Of a stretch of DNA of 64,000 bases, positions 16,854 to 26,289 are shown in pieces. Under the pieces are notes generated by a model that was not told where the DNA came from, ran no database searches, and saw only the letters and a list, made by a program, of their open reading frames with translations. The stretch is from Mycobacterium paraffinicum. Its GTDB lineage: Bacteria; Actinomycetota; Actinomycetes; Mycobacteriales; Mycobacteriaceae. Positions within the stretch are counted from its first letter, which is position 1, and each line of letters starts with the position of its first letter. The DNA lies in contig NZ_MPNT01000001.1 in assembly GCF_001907675.1 (NCBI RefSeq), forward strand, positions 493,016 to 557,015, in the 5' to 3' direction. A program made the translations under genes and the position numbers.

Positions 16854-17644
16854 GGCAGCTCGACGGGCAGCGTGACCCCGGTGTGCGGCAGGCACTGCGT
16901 GCAGTTGCGTTCGCTGGCCACGCGGCCGATCGCCTGGCGCACCAGCTCTTTGAATCCCCCGATGTTCTTCTCGAATTCGGCGAACACCTCGACGGCGGTC
17001 ACCCCCTCACCGGCCGTCACTCCGGCATCCAGGTCGGTGACCAAAGCGATTGTGGCATAGCACATTTCGAGTTCCCTGGCGAGCACCGCCTCCGGGTAGC
17101 CCGTCATGTTCACCAGCGAGAACCCCGCCGAGGCGAACCATCGGCTTTCCGCCCGCGTGGAAAACCGCGGCCCCTGGATCACCACCATGGTGCCGCCGTC
17201 GACCACGCCCGGCAGGCCGGTCACCGCGGCGCGCAGGCTGGGGCAGTACGGGTCGGCGAAGTCGACGTGGATGCCACCGGAATCGAAGTAGGTGTCGGGG
17301 CGGCCGCTGGTTCGATCGACCAGCTGATCGGGCACCACGATGGCGCCCGGACCGTTTCCGGGCTCGAGGCTGCCGACGGCGCACGGTGCGAAGATCCGTC
17401 GCACCCCGAGCTTGCGCAGCGCCCACATGTTGGCCCGATACGGCACGGTGTGCGCCGAGAACTGGTGGCTGGTCCCGTGCCGGGGCAGGAACGCGACCTC
17501 TTGTCCCCCGACGGCGCCGACGGTGACCGGCGCGCTCGGCGGCCCGTACGGGGTGTCGACGTCGACGGCGCGGGTGTCGGACTCGAAGAACGTGTAAAAG
17601 CCGCTGCCGCCGATGACTCCGAGCATCCGCCCATTGTGGTGCAT
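16850..17644 (-). CDS. pnp: 5'-Methylthioadenosine phosphorylase (Pnp/MtaP family)
   Basis: Trimeric nucleoside phosphorylase of 264 aa, the same length as Rv0535. It cleaves 5'-methylthioadenosine (or another purine nucleoside) with phosphate. Phosphate-binding GGSGFY at the N-terminus, PRHG, and the substrate segment [16 protein letters not shown] are clear. ATG 17644 is preferred because it reproduces the MHHNGRM start of the family. The gene is divergent from menA across 45 bases. Methionine-salvage context is only inferred. Confidence 0.9.
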   Translation of the reverse strand: MHHNGRMLGVIGGSGFYTFFESDTRAVDVDTPYGPPSAPVTVGAVGGQEVAFLPRHGTSHQFSAHTVPYRANMWALRKLGVRRIFAPCAVGSLEPGNGPGAIVVPDQLVDRTSGRPDTYFDSGGIHVDFADPYCPSLRAAVTGLPGVVDGGTMVVIQGPRFSTRAESRWFASAGFSLVNMTGYPEAVLARELEMCYATIALVTDLDAGVTAGEGVTAVEVFAEFEKNIGGFKELVRQAIGRVASERNCTQCLPHTGVTLPVELP

Positions 17645-17689
17645 GCCCGCCACCGGATCGTGGGGGCCGGGTGCTGGCAGGATATTCCC

Positions 17690-18562
17690 GTGGCCAATTT
17701 CGGGCAGTGGATCTCGGGTGCGCGGCCGCGGACGCTGCCCAACGCGGTGGCGCCGGTGGTCGCGGGCACCGGCGCGGCGGCGTGGCTGGGATCCGCGGTG
17801 TGGTGGAAGGCGCTGCTGGCGCTGGCCGTCGCGGTCGCGCTGACCGTCGGCGTCAACTACGCCAACGACTACTCCGACGGCGTTCGCGGCACCGACGACG
17901 AGCGGGCCGGCCCGATGCGCCTGGTGGGCTCGCGACTGGCCACCCCGCGATCGGTGCTCGCCGCCGCGGTGGCGAGCCTGACGGTCGGGGCGGCCGCCGG
18001 CCTGGCCCTCGCGCTCGTCAGCGCGCCGTGGCTGATCGCCGTGGGCGCGGTGTGCATCGCGGGCGCGTGGCTGTACACGGGCGGCTCGAAACCCTACGGC
18101 TACGCCGGTTTTGGCGAGGTCGCGGTGTTCGTGTTCTTCGGGCTGGTGGCCGTGCTCGGCACCGAGTACACCCAGGCGCTGCGGGTGGACTGGGTGGGGC
18201 TGACGCTGGCGGTGTCGATCGGGGCGTTGTCGTCGTCGGTGCTGGTGGCCAACAACCTGCGGGACATTCCGACCGACGCGCAATCGGGGAAGATCACCCT
18301 GGCGGTGCGGCTGGGTGATGCCCGCACCCGCACCCTGTACCAGGCGCTGCTGGCGACCGCGGGGGTGTTGACCCTGGTGCTGATGGCCGCGACGCCGTGG
18401 TGCGCCGCGGGATTGGTGGCCACGCCGCTGGCGCTGCGCGCGGCGGGCCCGGTGCGGTCGGGACGCGGTGGCCCGGAACTGATTCCCGTGCTGCGCGACA
18501 CCGGGCTGGCCATGGTGGCCTGGGCGATCGCGGTGTCGGCGGCCCTGGCGCTGGCCGGCTGA
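17690..18562 (+). CDS. menA: 1,4-dihydroxy-2-naphthoate prenyltransferase MenA
   Basis: UbiA-family membrane prenyltransferase, 290 aa, which attaches the polyprenyl tail and gives demethylmenaquinone. The Asp-rich metal motif NDYSD is at 59-63, with a second Asp-rich loop [13 protein letters not shown]. About eight membrane segments. GTG 17690 is used. A GATATT box ends only three bases before the start, so the transcript leader must be very short or the promoter elsewhere. It corresponds to Rv0534c. Confidence 0.93.
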   Translation: MANFGQWISGARPRTLPNAVAPVVAGTGAAAWLGSAVWWKALLALAVAVALTVGVNYANDYSDGVRGTDDERAGPMRLVGSRLATPRSVLAAAVASLTVGAAAGLALALVSAPWLIAVGAVCIAGAWLYTGGSKPYGYAGFGEVAVFVFFGLVAVLGTEYTQALRVDWVGLTLAVSIGALSSSVLVANNLRDIPTDAQSGKITLAVRLGDARTRTLYQALLATAGVLTLVLMAATPWCAAGLVATPLALRAAGPVRSGRGGPELIPVLRDTGLAMVAWAIAVSAALALAG

Positions 18563-18671
18563 CTCTCCGGATGTGTCGGTTACTGCTCGGCCCCGGCGAC
18601 GGATCGGATAACAATGGGTGGTCGGCCCGCGATCAACGGCCGTTCATGGACAACACCGATCGGGGACAGCA

Positions 18672-19679
18672 GTGAAGCAGATCGCCGCGACCAGTGGACC
18701 GAGAAACATCGGATTGCTCAGCGTCGGGGCGTACCGCCCCGAACGGGTCGTCACCAACGACGAGATATGCGAGAACATCGAATCGTCCGATGAGTGGATC
18801 TTCACTCGGACCGGGATCAAGACCCGCCGATTCGCCGCCCGCGACGAATCCGCCGCGTCCATGGCCACCGAGGCCGGGCGGCAGGCGATCGCGACCGCGG
18901 GGCTGACGCCGTCGGACGTCGACTGCGTGATCGTCGCGACCAGCACGCATTTCCTGCAGACGCCGGCGTGCGCCCCGGCCGTGGCCGCCGCCTTGGGCGC
19001 CACGGGCGTGCCCGCGTTCGACGTCTCGGCCGGCTGCGCCGGCTTCGGCTATGCGCTCGGCGTCGCGGCCGACATGATCCGCGGCGGGACCGCCGCCAAG
19101 GTGCTCGTCCTCGGTTCGGAGAAGCTCTCCCCCACGGTGGACATGCAGGACCGCACCAACTGCTTCATCTTCGCCGACGGCGCGGCGGGCGTGGTGGTGG
19201 GCGAGACGCCCGATCAGGGCATCGGCCCGACCGTCTGGGGCAGCGACGGCGAACAGGCTTTGGCGATACGCCAGGACATCGACTGGATCGACTACATGGA
19301 CGAACCCACGGGCCCGCGGCCGTTCCTGCGGCTCGAGGGCAGCGCGGTGTTCCGCTGGGCGGCGTTCGAGATGGGCAAGGTCGGCCGGCAGGCGATGGAC
19401 GCGGCGGGTGTGCGGCCCGACGAGATCGACGTGTTCGTGCCGCATCAGGCCAACAGCCGCATCAACGAGGTCCTGGCCAAGAGCCTGGACTTGCGGCCGG
19501 ACGCGGTGGTCGCCAACGACATCGAGCACACCGGGAACACGTCGGCGGCTTCCATCCCCCTGGCGATGGCCGAGCTGCTCGCGACCGGTGCGGCCAAGCC
19601 CGGCGACCTGGCCCTGCTGATCGGTTATGGCGCGGGCCTCAGTTACGCCGCGCAGGTCGTGCGGATGCCCAACTACTGA
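18672..19679 (+). CDS. fabH: Beta-ketoacyl-ACP synthase III FabH
   Basis: Thiolase-fold condensing enzyme, 335 aa, the length of M. tuberculosis FabH. It condenses FAS-I acyl-CoA with malonyl-AcpM and feeds the FAS-II mycolate system. The catalytic triad is Cys122 (SAGCAGFG), His258 (PHQAN) and Asn289 (EHTGNTS). The start is GTG 18672 after GGGGAC. A TAACAAT box at 18609-18615 is a possible -10 element. The stop overlaps the convergent neighbour by seven bases. No PE_PGRS gene follows, unlike M. tuberculosis. Confidence 0.95.
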   Translation: MKQIAATSGPRNIGLLSVGAYRPERVVTNDEICENIESSDEWIFTRTGIKTRRFAARDESAASMATEAGRQAIATAGLTPSDVDCVIVATSTHFLQTPACAPAVAAALGATGVPAFDVSAGCAGFGYALGVAADMIRGGTAAKVLVLGSEKLSPTVDMQDRTNCFIFADGAAGVVVGETPDQGIGPTVWGSDGEQALAIRQDIDWIDYMDEPTGPRPFLRLEGSAVFRWAAFEMGKVGRQAMDAAGVRPDEIDVFVPHQANSRINEVLAKSLDLRPDAVVANDIEHTGNTSAASIPLAMAELLATGAAKPGDLALLIGYGAGLSYAAQVVRMPNY

Positions 19680-20038
19680 TCGGGTTCGTCGGGCGCCGGC
19701 TCGCCGTGCAGCCGGGCCCGCAATTGTTCGCGCTCCCGGCGCCGGCGCTCACCGGCCACCGCCAGCGACGCGGTGGCGCGCCGGCGCAGCGGGGCGAACA
19801 GCCACATGCCCAGGGGCATGGCGATGATCAGCGCGAACAACGCGCCGACCGCGACCGGAAACTGGCTGACCCCCAGCAGGCGCGCCACCCCGTAGATCGC
19901 GGCGGCGAGCGCCACCGCCAGCAGCAGCCGCGCCGCCGCGTAGAGCGCGACGTCGTTCACCGCCCGGCGGCCGGCGCCCGGCGCCCGGCCCTCGTGCGCG
20001 CGGTCCCCGGGGCTGTTGTCGCTGGCTCCTTCTGACAC
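19673..20038 (-). CDS. DUF4229 small membrane protein (Rv0531-like)
   Basis: A 121-aa protein with two hydrophobic helices (about 31-52 and 58-82), an N-terminal polar tail and a basic, Arg-rich coiled C-terminus ([14 protein letters not shown]). Start GTG 20038; a later GTG at residue 27 would give a shorter form closer to Rv0531. The 3' end overlaps fabH convergently. Function unknown. Confidence 0.78.
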   Translation of the reverse strand: MSEGASDNSPGDRAHEGRAPGAGRRAVNDVALYAAARLLLAVALAAAIYGVARLLGVSQFPVAVGALFALIIAMPLGMWLFAPLRRRATASLAVAGERRRREREQLRARLHGEPAPDEPDQ

Positions 20039-20084
20039 AGGGGAGAGCCTACGGCGCGGGTATATTCGTTCGAGGAGGTGTTGA

Positions 20085-20237
20085 GTGCTCTACCTGCTGC
20101 TCGTCCTGATTTTGGGGACGCTGATCTACGTTGGCTGGCGTACGGCGCGGTCGCAAATCAACCGGCCGAAGACGCGCGTGATCGGGCCCGACGACGATCC
20201 TGAGTTCTTGCGGCGGTTAGGTCACGGGGACAAGTAG
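20085..20237 (+). CDS. Small single-span membrane protein (Rv0530A-like)
   Basis: A 50-residue protein starting at GTG 20085, six bases after GAGGAGG (20072-20078). One N-terminal membrane helix (LYLLLVLILGTLIYVGW) is followed by a basic, cytoplasmic tail ending DDDPEFLRRLGHGDK. A TATATT box at 20061-20066 is a plausible -10 element. It is divergent from the DUF4229 gene and 13 bases from the convergent ATPase gene. The strong ribosome site supports it as real. Confidence 0.75.
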   Translation: MLYLLLVLILGTLIYVGWRTARSQINRPKTRVIGPDDDPEFLRRLGHGDK

Positions 20238-20250
20238 CCCCGCTGGGGTG

Positions 20251-21540
20251 CTATGCGATCCCGGGGTTGCGCTGATCCCCCGGAAACCCGTCGGCGACGA
20301 TGGCCGCCAGCTCGGTGAGCGCCTCGCGCGTCGACCGTTTCAGCCGGTCCAGCTCGATCTCGGCGCCCTCTTCGAGGTGCGGGTCGAACGGCACCACCTG
20401 GACCGCGCGGCAGCGCCGGGCGAAGTGGTCGACCACCTTGTTCATGTCGACTTTGCCCGTGCGCGGCCGCACCCCGTTGATCACCGCGACCGCGTTGCGC
20501 ACCATCTCCTGGTGGCCGTGCGCGTCCAGCCAGTCCAGCGTCGCCGACGCGCTGCGCGCCCCGTCGATCGATCCGGAGCTCACCACGACGAGAACGTCGG
20601 CCTTCTCCAGCACCGAGGACATCACCGAGTGCAGCAGCCCCGGGCCGCAGTCGGTGAGGACCAAGCCGTAGAACCGCTCCAGCACGTCCAGGACGCGGGT
20701 GTAGTCCTCGGCGCCGAACGCCTCCGAGACGGCCGGGTCGGTTTCTGAGGCCAGCACCTCCAGGCCGCTCGGGCCCTTCGAGGTGTAGCGGCGGACATCG
20801 CTGTAGCGCTCGATGGTCCCGGCGTCGTGCAGCAGCTGACGCACCGTCGCCGCGGTCTCCAGCGGGATCTTCTGGCTCAGCGTGCCGCGGTCGGGGTTGG
20901 CGTCGACCGCGACCACCCGGTCACCGCGGATCGAGGCGAAGGTGGCGCCCATCGTCGCGGCGATCGTCGTCTTGCCGACGCCGCCCTTCAGCGACACCAG
21001 CGCGATCCGGTAGCAGCCGCGCAGCGGCCGGTTCACCTGCGCGACCAGGTTGTTGTACCGGGCGGCCCGGGGGCTCTCGCCGAGGTTGATCAGGTGGCCG
21101 GACAGCTCGTAGAGCAGCCGGCGCCAGCCCTCCGACGGCGGCGGCTTGACCGGCCGCAGCAACATGCCGGTGGACAGCTCCGGGTACGGCGTGTGCGGCA
21201 GCGGCTCGGGCCGCGGCGGAGCGGGCGGGGGCGGCGCGTCGGCCGGGCCGTTGTAGTAGGCGCCGTACGCCGTCGGGTCGACCCGCGGGATTCCGGTCAC
21301 CGGGGTGGAATCCCAGGGCGGCATCCCCGCGGGCCGGGGCGCGGTCGGCGGCGCCGCCTCCCGCCGCTCGGGCCGCCGTTCGGTGCGGAATCCGGTGAAG
21401 GCGCGGGTCGGCGCATCGCCGCCGTCGGCAGGCGGTTCGTCGGCGGTCACGGGCGGGGCCGGCGGCCCCGGCGGAGGCAATTGCGTGGTCGGTTCCTCGG
21501 GCGCCCCCACGCCCGCAGTCGGATGGTCGGACACGTGCAC
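20251..21540 (-). CDS. MinD/ParA-like ATPase (Rv0530-like)
   Basis: A 429-aa protein with a disordered Pro-rich N-terminal half (residues 1-150) and a SIMIBI-class ATPase domain. The deviant Walker A KGGVGKTT is near residue 185, followed by VDANPD and TDCGPGL. The domain plan resembles the Pro-rich EspI/Rv3876-type ATPases of mycobacteria. Start GTG 21540 behind AAGGGGGA. Partner unknown; it is always found upstream of the cytochrome c genes in this order. Confidence 0.85.
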   Translation of the reverse strand: MHVSDHPTAGVGAPEEPTTQLPPPGPPAPPVTADEPPADGGDAPTRAFTGFRTERRPERREAAPPTAPRPAGMPPWDSTPVTGIPRVDPTAYGAYYNGPADAPPPPAPPRPEPLPHTPYPELSTGMLLRPVKPPPSEGWRRLLYELSGHLINLGESPRAARYNNLVAQVNRPLRGCYRIALVSLKGGVGKTTIAATMGATFASIRGDRVVAVDANPDRGTLSQKIPLETAATVRQLLHDAGTIERYSDVRRYTSKGPSGLEVLASETDPAVSEAFGAEDYTRVLDVLERFYGLVLTDCGPGLLHSVMSSVLEKADVLVVVSSGSIDGARSASATLDWLDAHGHQEMVRNAVAVINGVRPRTGKVDMNKVVDHFARRCRAVQVVPFDPHLEEGAEIELDRLKRSTREALTELAAIVADGFPGDQRNPGIA

Positions 21541-21577
21541 TCCCCCTTGTTGCGTTACTCAGGTAGGTCGCTAGCGG

Positions 21578-22555
21578 TCACCCCACGCCCGCATACGAAT
21601 GCAGGCCCACGGTCACCAGGTTAACGAAGAACAGGTTGAACACCATGGCGACGAACCCCGCGACGTTGATCCACGCCGCCTTGCGGTCCCGCCATCCCGC
21701 CGTCGACCTGGCGTGCAAGTAGGCGGCGTAGATCACCCAGGCGACGAAGGACACAGTCTCCTTGGGGTCCCAGCCCCAATACCGGCCCCACGCCTCCTCC
21801 GCCCAGATCGCGCCGAAGATGACGCCGAAGCCGAACACCGGGAAGGCGAAGATCGTCGTCCGATAAGCGACGCGGTCCAGCGTCTGCGCGTCCGGGAAGC
21901 GCCGCACCATGCGGGCGAGGGCACCCTCGGCGTCCGGTTCGCCCAGGCGCGAGGTGCGCAGCAGGAACAGGATGCTGGCGATGCCGGCGACCATGAACAC
22001 CCCGGAGCCCAGGCTGACCACCGACACGTGGATGGGCAGCCAGTAGGACTGCAGCGCGGGCATCACCGGCGCGGCGTTGGTGTAGAGCCAGCGCCCGGAC
22101 ACCGTGAGCAGGATCAGCACCGGCACCAGCAGGAAGACCCACAGCGGGCGGTATTGCGGACGGCGCAACACGAAAGCCCCGGCGAGCAGCCCGCACATGC
22201 AGGTCAGGTTGATGAACTCGTACATGTTGCCCCACGGCACCCGCACGGTGGCCAGACCGCGCAGCACGATGCAGGCGAACAGCAGCCCGATGCCGAGGTA
22301 GACGACGGCCAGCCCGGCCCGCCCGACGCGTTCGTCCAGCGGCCGTCCGGGGACGTCCGCGATGATGCCGGGGGTGCCGCTGTCCGAGGCGACCGCGCCG
22401 GCGAGCACCCGCTCCCGCCGGTCGACGCGGCGGCCGCCGGCGTACGCCAGCTCGTAGGCCAGCAGCAGCAACGCGATGACGAGCGCCACCACCGCGGACG
22501 TGAACGCCCAGTCGGAGTAGCGTGCCAGCCCGACGTTGACGTGCACCGTGTTCAT
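21578..22555 (-). CDS. ccsB: Cytochrome c biogenesis protein CcsB/CcsA (haem handling)
   Basis: Polytopic membrane protein of system II cytochrome c maturation, 325 aa. The tryptophan-rich WWD-type motif EEAWGRYWGWDPKETVSF, which presents haem outside the membrane, is intact and flanked by conserved His residues. ATG 22555 overlaps the resB stop as ATGA. Together with ResB it forms the haem lyase that attaches haem to apocytochrome c. Called ccsA in M. tuberculosis (Rv0529). Confidence 0.93.
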   Translation of the reverse strand: MNTVHVNVGLARYSDWAFTSAVVALVIALLLLAYELAYAGGRRVDRRERVLAGAVASDSGTPGIIADVPGRPLDERVGRAGLAVVYLGIGLLFACIVLRGLATVRVPWGNMYEFINLTCMCGLLAGAFVLRRPQYRPLWVFLLVPVLILLTVSGRWLYTNAAPVMPALQSYWLPIHVSVVSLGSGVFMVAGIASILFLLRTSRLGEPDAEGALARMVRRFPDAQTLDRVAYRTTIFAFPVFGFGVIFGAIWAEEAWGRYWGWDPKETVSFVAWVIYAAYLHARSTAGWRDRKAAWINVAGFVAMVFNLFFVNLVTVGLHSYAGVG

Positions 22556-24243
22556 TTGACGTCCACCTCAGAACTCCTTCTGGACGCGGGGGGCCCGGGT
22601 GCCTGAGCGGCGTCGGGCCGGCCCAAACCGTCCAGCACCCGCTCGGTCAACCGCTCGAACTCGTCGCCCCACCCGGAGTTGTCGGTGCGGGCCAGCCCGC
22701 CCAGCTCGACGTTCACCGTACCGGCCCCCGGAGTGAGCCGGACCCACACCCGGCGGCGGCGCACCAGCAGCGACACCAGCAGGCCGGCCATCATCGTGAC
22801 GGCGAACACCAGCACCCAGATCTGGCCCGGGTCGTGCGAGACCTGCAGGTTGACGAACGGCACGGCGCCGTCGAACCGGACGACGGTGCCGGCCGCCGGG
22901 CCCGCCTCGATCCGGACCTCCTGCCCGGCCCGCAGGTTGACCCGCTTCTCCTTGGTCAGCCGGCCCTGCTGGATCAGCCGCGGGTCCAGCGTGAACAGCG
23001 ATTGGGGCCGCCCGGTGTCCAGCCCGGTGTCGCCGCGGTAGATGTCGACGGCCACCGCGGGGGCGTTCAGGGCCGGGAACCGCGACGACAATAGGGTGCC
23101 GTCGAGCTGCTCGGTCGGCGCCAGCAGGCCCTGGATCGCGATCTCGTGCTGGCGGCGGTCGACGGCGTTTGGATAGCTGCCCGCGGGCGGGTCGATGCGC
23201 ACCACCCCGGACGACAGCAGGGTCTGCGGGTTGTCGGGCCGCCATTGCACGGTCGACGTGCGCGTCTGCCCGTCCGGGAATGTCACGGTGAAGGTGGGCG
23301 CGTAGCCGTGGCCCTGCAGGTACACCCGGTCACCGCCGACCCGCAGCGGGTGGTTGACCTCCAGCAGGTAGTGCCGCCAGCTGTTGGCCGCCAGGTCACG
23401 GCCGGCCTGGTAGTCGATGTCGGCGGCGAACGAGGTGGCCTGCCCCGACGGCAGGTAATGCGCCTGAAAGTCGTTGACGCGGATGCAGATCGGATTCAGC
23501 GACGTGCCGTCGACGGTGTTGCCGGCGCGGAACGAGTCGAACGCGGCCGGCGAGGCCGAGCAGAAGCCCGGGCCGGAGTCGGCGATGACGACGACGTTGC
23601 CCTCGTAGCCGAACAGCTTGCCGGCGGCCACCGCGACCAGCAGGCCCAGCAGCGAGAAGTGGAAGACGATGTTGCCGAATTCGCGCAGGTAGCCCTTTTC
23701 GGCGGACACCTCGACGACCTCGCCCTCGTGCCGGATGGCCGTGCGCCAGCCGCGCAGCCGGCCGGTGACCCGGTTCGCCAGGGCGTTCAGCTCGCCGGGG
23801 TCCGCCGACAGCTGCGCGCTGGCGTGCTTGGGCAGGCGGGCCAGGTTGCGCGGGGCGGCCACCGGGGTCGCGCGCAGGCTGCGGGCGTGTTCGATCATCC
23901 GCGGGGTCAGGCAGCCGACCAGCGAGATGAACAGCAGGACGTAGATGGCGGTGAACCAGAAGCTGGAGAACACGTTGAACGCCTGCAGCCGATCCAGCCA
24001 GGGCCCGATGACCGGGTGAGCCTTCAGGTAGTCGTCGACCTTGCCGGCGTTGAGGCTGCGCTGCGGCAGCAGCGCCCCGGGTATCGCGCCCAGCGCGAGC
24101 AGGAACAGCAGCACCAGCGCGGTGCCCATCGAGGTCAACGCGCGCCAGGTGTTGCGTGTCTTCTGCGCGAGCAGACGCATAATCGCCCCAGAACGCCTTC
24201 CCGCGTGCGATTTTGCGTCTGCTCGCGATGCCTGTGGCGCCAT
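22552..24243 (-). CDS. resB: Cytochrome c biogenesis protein ResB
   Basis: Membrane partner of CcsB, 563 aa from ATG 24243, which overlaps the ccdA stop by one base (TGATG). An alternative ATG at 24180 gives 542 aa, nearer to Rv0528. Three N-terminal membrane helices, a large exterior beta domain and a last helix near 480 are visible, the ResB plan. A long inverted repeat covers codons 6-26 of the longer form and could affect which start is used. Confidence 0.92.
   Translation of the reverse strand: MAPQASRADAKSHAGRRSGAIMRLLAQKTRNTWRALTSMGTALVLLFLLALGAIPGALLPQRSLNAGKVDDYLKAHPVIGPWLDRLQAFNVFSSFWFTAIYVLLFISLVGCLTPRMIEHARSLRATPVAAPRNLARLPKHASAQLSADPGELNALANRVTGRLRGWRTAIRHEGEVVEVSAEKGYLREFGNIVFHFSLLGLLVAVAAGKLFGYEGNVVVIADSGPGFCSASPAAFDSFRAGNTVDGTSLNPICIRVNDFQAHYLPSGQATSFAADIDYQAGRDLAANSWRHYLLEVNHPLRVGGDRVYLQGHGYAPTFTVTFPDGQTRTSTVQWRPDNPQTLLSSGVVRIDPPAGSYPNAVDRRQHEIAIQGLLAPTEQLDGTLLSSRFPALNAPAVAVDIYRGDTGLDTGRPQSLFTLDPRLIQQGRLTKEKRVNLRAGQEVRIEAGPAAGTVVRFDGAVPFVNLQVSHDPGQIWVLVFAVTMMAGLLVSLLVRRRRVWVRLTPGAGTVNVELGGLARTDNSGWGDEFERLTERVLDGLGRPDAAQAPGPPASRRSSEVDVK
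24166..24227. repeat. Inverted repeat at the 5' end of resB
   Basis: CGCGAGCAGACGCA (24166-24179) pairs perfectly with 24214-24227. After a single mismatch the pairing continues for six bases (AATCGC with GCGATT), giving 21-base arms around a 20-base loop. The element lies inside the resB frame between two candidate starts. It looks like a dispersed mycobacterial palindrome, which is my inference. Confidence 0.8.
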
Positions 24244-25022
24244 CAAATCGGCAGCCTCACGTCGGACACGAAGGCGTCGCGCAGCCAGGAAACGAAGTCG
24301 TTCCACACGCCGCTGACCAGCAGGATGCCGACCGCGATCAGCAGCGCGCCGCCGAAGACCTGGATTGCCCGGGTGTGGCGCCGCAGCCAGCCCAGCGCGC
24401 CCACGGCGCCGGCCGAACCGAACGCCAGCAGCACGAACGGGATGCCCAGCCCCAGGCAGTACGCGATCACCAGGACGATCCCGCGGGCCACGCTGGCGCC
24501 GTCGGTGGCCGAGGCCACGGTGATCACGCCGGCCAGCGTAGGCCCCAGGCAGGGCGTCCAGCCCAGCGCGAAGACCGCGCCCAGCAGCGGCGCCCCCGCC
24601 ACCGTCGTCAACTGGCGCGGGCTGAACCGGGCCTGGCGTTGCAGGGCCGGAATCAGGCCGACGAACGCGAGCCCCATCACGATCGTCAGCACGCCCCCGA
24701 CCCGCTGCAGCAGCAGCTGGTTGGTGATCAGCGTCGTCGTCATGCCGAGAACGGCGACAGTGCCCAGCACGAACACCGTGGTGAACCCGGCGACGAACAG
24801 CGCCGCCGAGCCCGCGACCCGCCACCGCGCCGACGGCGGCGCCTTGACCTGGCCGGGCAGCGGCTGCTCGTCGACACCCACGACGGCGGCCAGGTAGGAC
24901 AGGTAGCCCGGCACCAGCGGCACCACGCACGGCGACGCGAAGGAGACCAGCCCCGCCAGCAGGCACACGCCGAGGGCCACCAGCAGCGGTCCGGCGGCGG
25001 CGATCTGGGTGAACCCGGTCAC
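24243..25022 (-). CDS. ccdA: Cytochrome c biogenesis protein CcdA
   Basis: DsbD/CcdA-type thiol transporter, 259 aa and six membrane helices, identical in length to Rv0527. The redox cysteines are Cys32 (SPCVVPLVPGY) and Cys158 (WTPCLGP). It passes reducing power across the membrane to the extracytoplasmic thioredoxin encoded upstream, which keeps apocytochrome cysteines reduced. GTG 25022 overlaps the thioredoxin stop as GTGA. Confidence 0.94.
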   Translation of the reverse strand: MTGFTQIAAAGPLLVALGVCLLAGLVSFASPCVVPLVPGYLSYLAAVVGVDEQPLPGQVKAPPSARWRVAGSAALFVAGFTTVFVLGTVAVLGMTTTLITNQLLLQRVGGVLTIVMGLAFVGLIPALQRQARFSPRQLTTVAGAPLLGAVFALGWTPCLGPTLAGVITVASATDGASVARGIVLVIAYCLGLGIPFVLLAFGSAGAVGALGWLRRHTRAIQVFGGALLIAVGILLVSGVWNDFVSWLRDAFVSDVRLPI

Positions 25023-25630
25023 TCGCGGGCCAACTTCTGCACCACGGGCTGCAGGTCGGCGGCGAGCAGTTCCCGCAGGAACACCGCCGCCACCCGGTGC
25101 TGGCGGTCCAGGACGAGCGTGGACGGGATCACGGTGGTGGGGTACTTGCCGCCGAACGCGATCAGGGTGCGCATCGCGGGGTCGTAGATGGAGGGGAACG
25201 TCACGTGGCGATCGTTGACGAAGTCCAGCGCGGCCTGCCGGTTGCTGTCGCGCACGTCGATGCCGAGGAAAGACACCCCCGCGTCGCGGGTGGCGTCGTA
25301 GACCTGCTGCAGCTGGCCGACCTCGGCGCGGCAGGGCCCGCACCACTGGCCCCAGATGTTGATGACGACGACCCGGCCGGCGAAGATCGGGTCGTCGAGC
25401 GACAGCGGGTGGGCGGGGTCGGCCAGGTCGGGCCCGGTCAGCGGACCGGGGTGGCCGCGGCTGGACGGCGGGTCGTAATAGATGTCGGTCTTGCCGCCCG
25501 GGGACACGAATTCGAAGGTGCCGCCCTGGGCCACCGCGTCGCGACCGGACGAGCAGCCGGCAACCAGGGTCGTCACCACGACCCCGGCCATCACCAGTCG
25601 CCACATGCCTATGGCGCCACTCCTCCTCAT
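25019..25630 (-). CDS. Thioredoxin-like lipoprotein (ResA/CcsX type)
   Basis: Secreted thiol-disulfide oxidoreductase, 203 aa. A signal peptide ends in the lipobox LVAGC with lipidated Cys26. The thioredoxin fold carries WCGPC at 96-100 and a cis-Pro loop near TVIPSTL. It probably reduces the CxxCH cysteines of apocytochrome c, taking electrons from CcdA. ATG 25630 is used; a second ATG at 25606 is also possible. Matches Rv0526. Confidence 0.92.
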   Translation of the reverse strand: MRRSGAIGMWRLVMAGVVVTTLVAGCSSGRDAVAQGGTFEFVSPGGKTDIYYDPPSSRGHPGPLTGPDLADPAHPLSLDDPIFAGRVVVINIWGQWCGPCRAEVGQLQQVYDATRDAGVSFLGIDVRDSNRQAALDFVNDRHVTFPSIYDPAMRTLIAFGGKYPTTVIPSTLVLDRQHRVAAVFLRELLAADLQPVVQKLARE

Positions 25631-25683
25631 CGCTTCGTCCCCCGCAAGCGGGCGGTACCCCCACTGCATCGTCGCTGGCGCGA

Positions 25684-26289
25684 TCAGGGCGCCGGTTCCT
25701 GATACTCGACGTCGACCAGCCGGTCGCCCTCGTACACCAGGGTGGTGATCGAGCACAGCCCACACTCCCGCCGGCGCGGGTCGTGCCACAGCCGCCGGCC
25801 GGTGAGGTGCAGCCGCAGCGTCCACACCGGCAGCTGGTGGCTGACGCACACCACCTCGCGGCCGGCCGCGCGGGCGCGGGCCTTCTCGACCGCGGTCGTC
25901 ATCCGCGCCGCGATCTCGGTGTACGGCTCGCCCCACGACGGGGTGAACGGGTTGCGCAGCTGCCACCAGAACCGTGGATCGCGCCAGGCGCCGTCGCCCG
26001 GTCCGACGCGGCGGCCCTCGAAGAAGTTCGCCGATTCGATCAGATCGTGGTCGGTGTCCACGGTCACGTCGTGCTTGGCGGCGATCGGCGCGGCGGTTTC
26101 CTGGGCCCGCTGCAGCGGGGATGCGACCACCGCGACGATGTCCCGGCCGGCGAGCGCGTTGGCGACCGCGGCCGCTTGCTCGCGGCCCTTCTCCGACAGG
26201 TGGAATCCGGGCAGCCGCCCGTACAGGACGCCGCTGGGGTTGTATACCTCGCCATGGCGCACCACATGGACCCGGGTTTGATCGGCCAT
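25684..26289 (-). CDS. Histidine phosphatase / phosphoglycerate mutase family protein (Rv0525)
   Basis: A 201-aa member of the histidine phosphatase superfamily. The catalytic motif RHGE is at 11-14 and the second-half His lies in CVSHQLPVW. The start ATG 26289 overlaps the hemL stop by one base (TGATG). The family includes cofactor-dependent mutases and phosphatases; the substrate is not evident. It sits in the haem-to-cytochrome c operon, but a role there is not known. Confidence 0.88.
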   Translation of the reverse strand: MADQTRVHVVRHGEVYNPSGVLYGRLPGFHLSEKGREQAAAVANALAGRDIVAVVASPLQRAQETAAPIAAKHDVTVDTDHDLIESANFFEGRRVGPGDGAWRDPRFWWQLRNPFTPSWGEPYTEIAARMTTAVEKARARAAGREVVCVSHQLPVWTLRLHLTGRRLWHDPRRRECGLCSITTLVYEGDRLVDVEYQEPAP

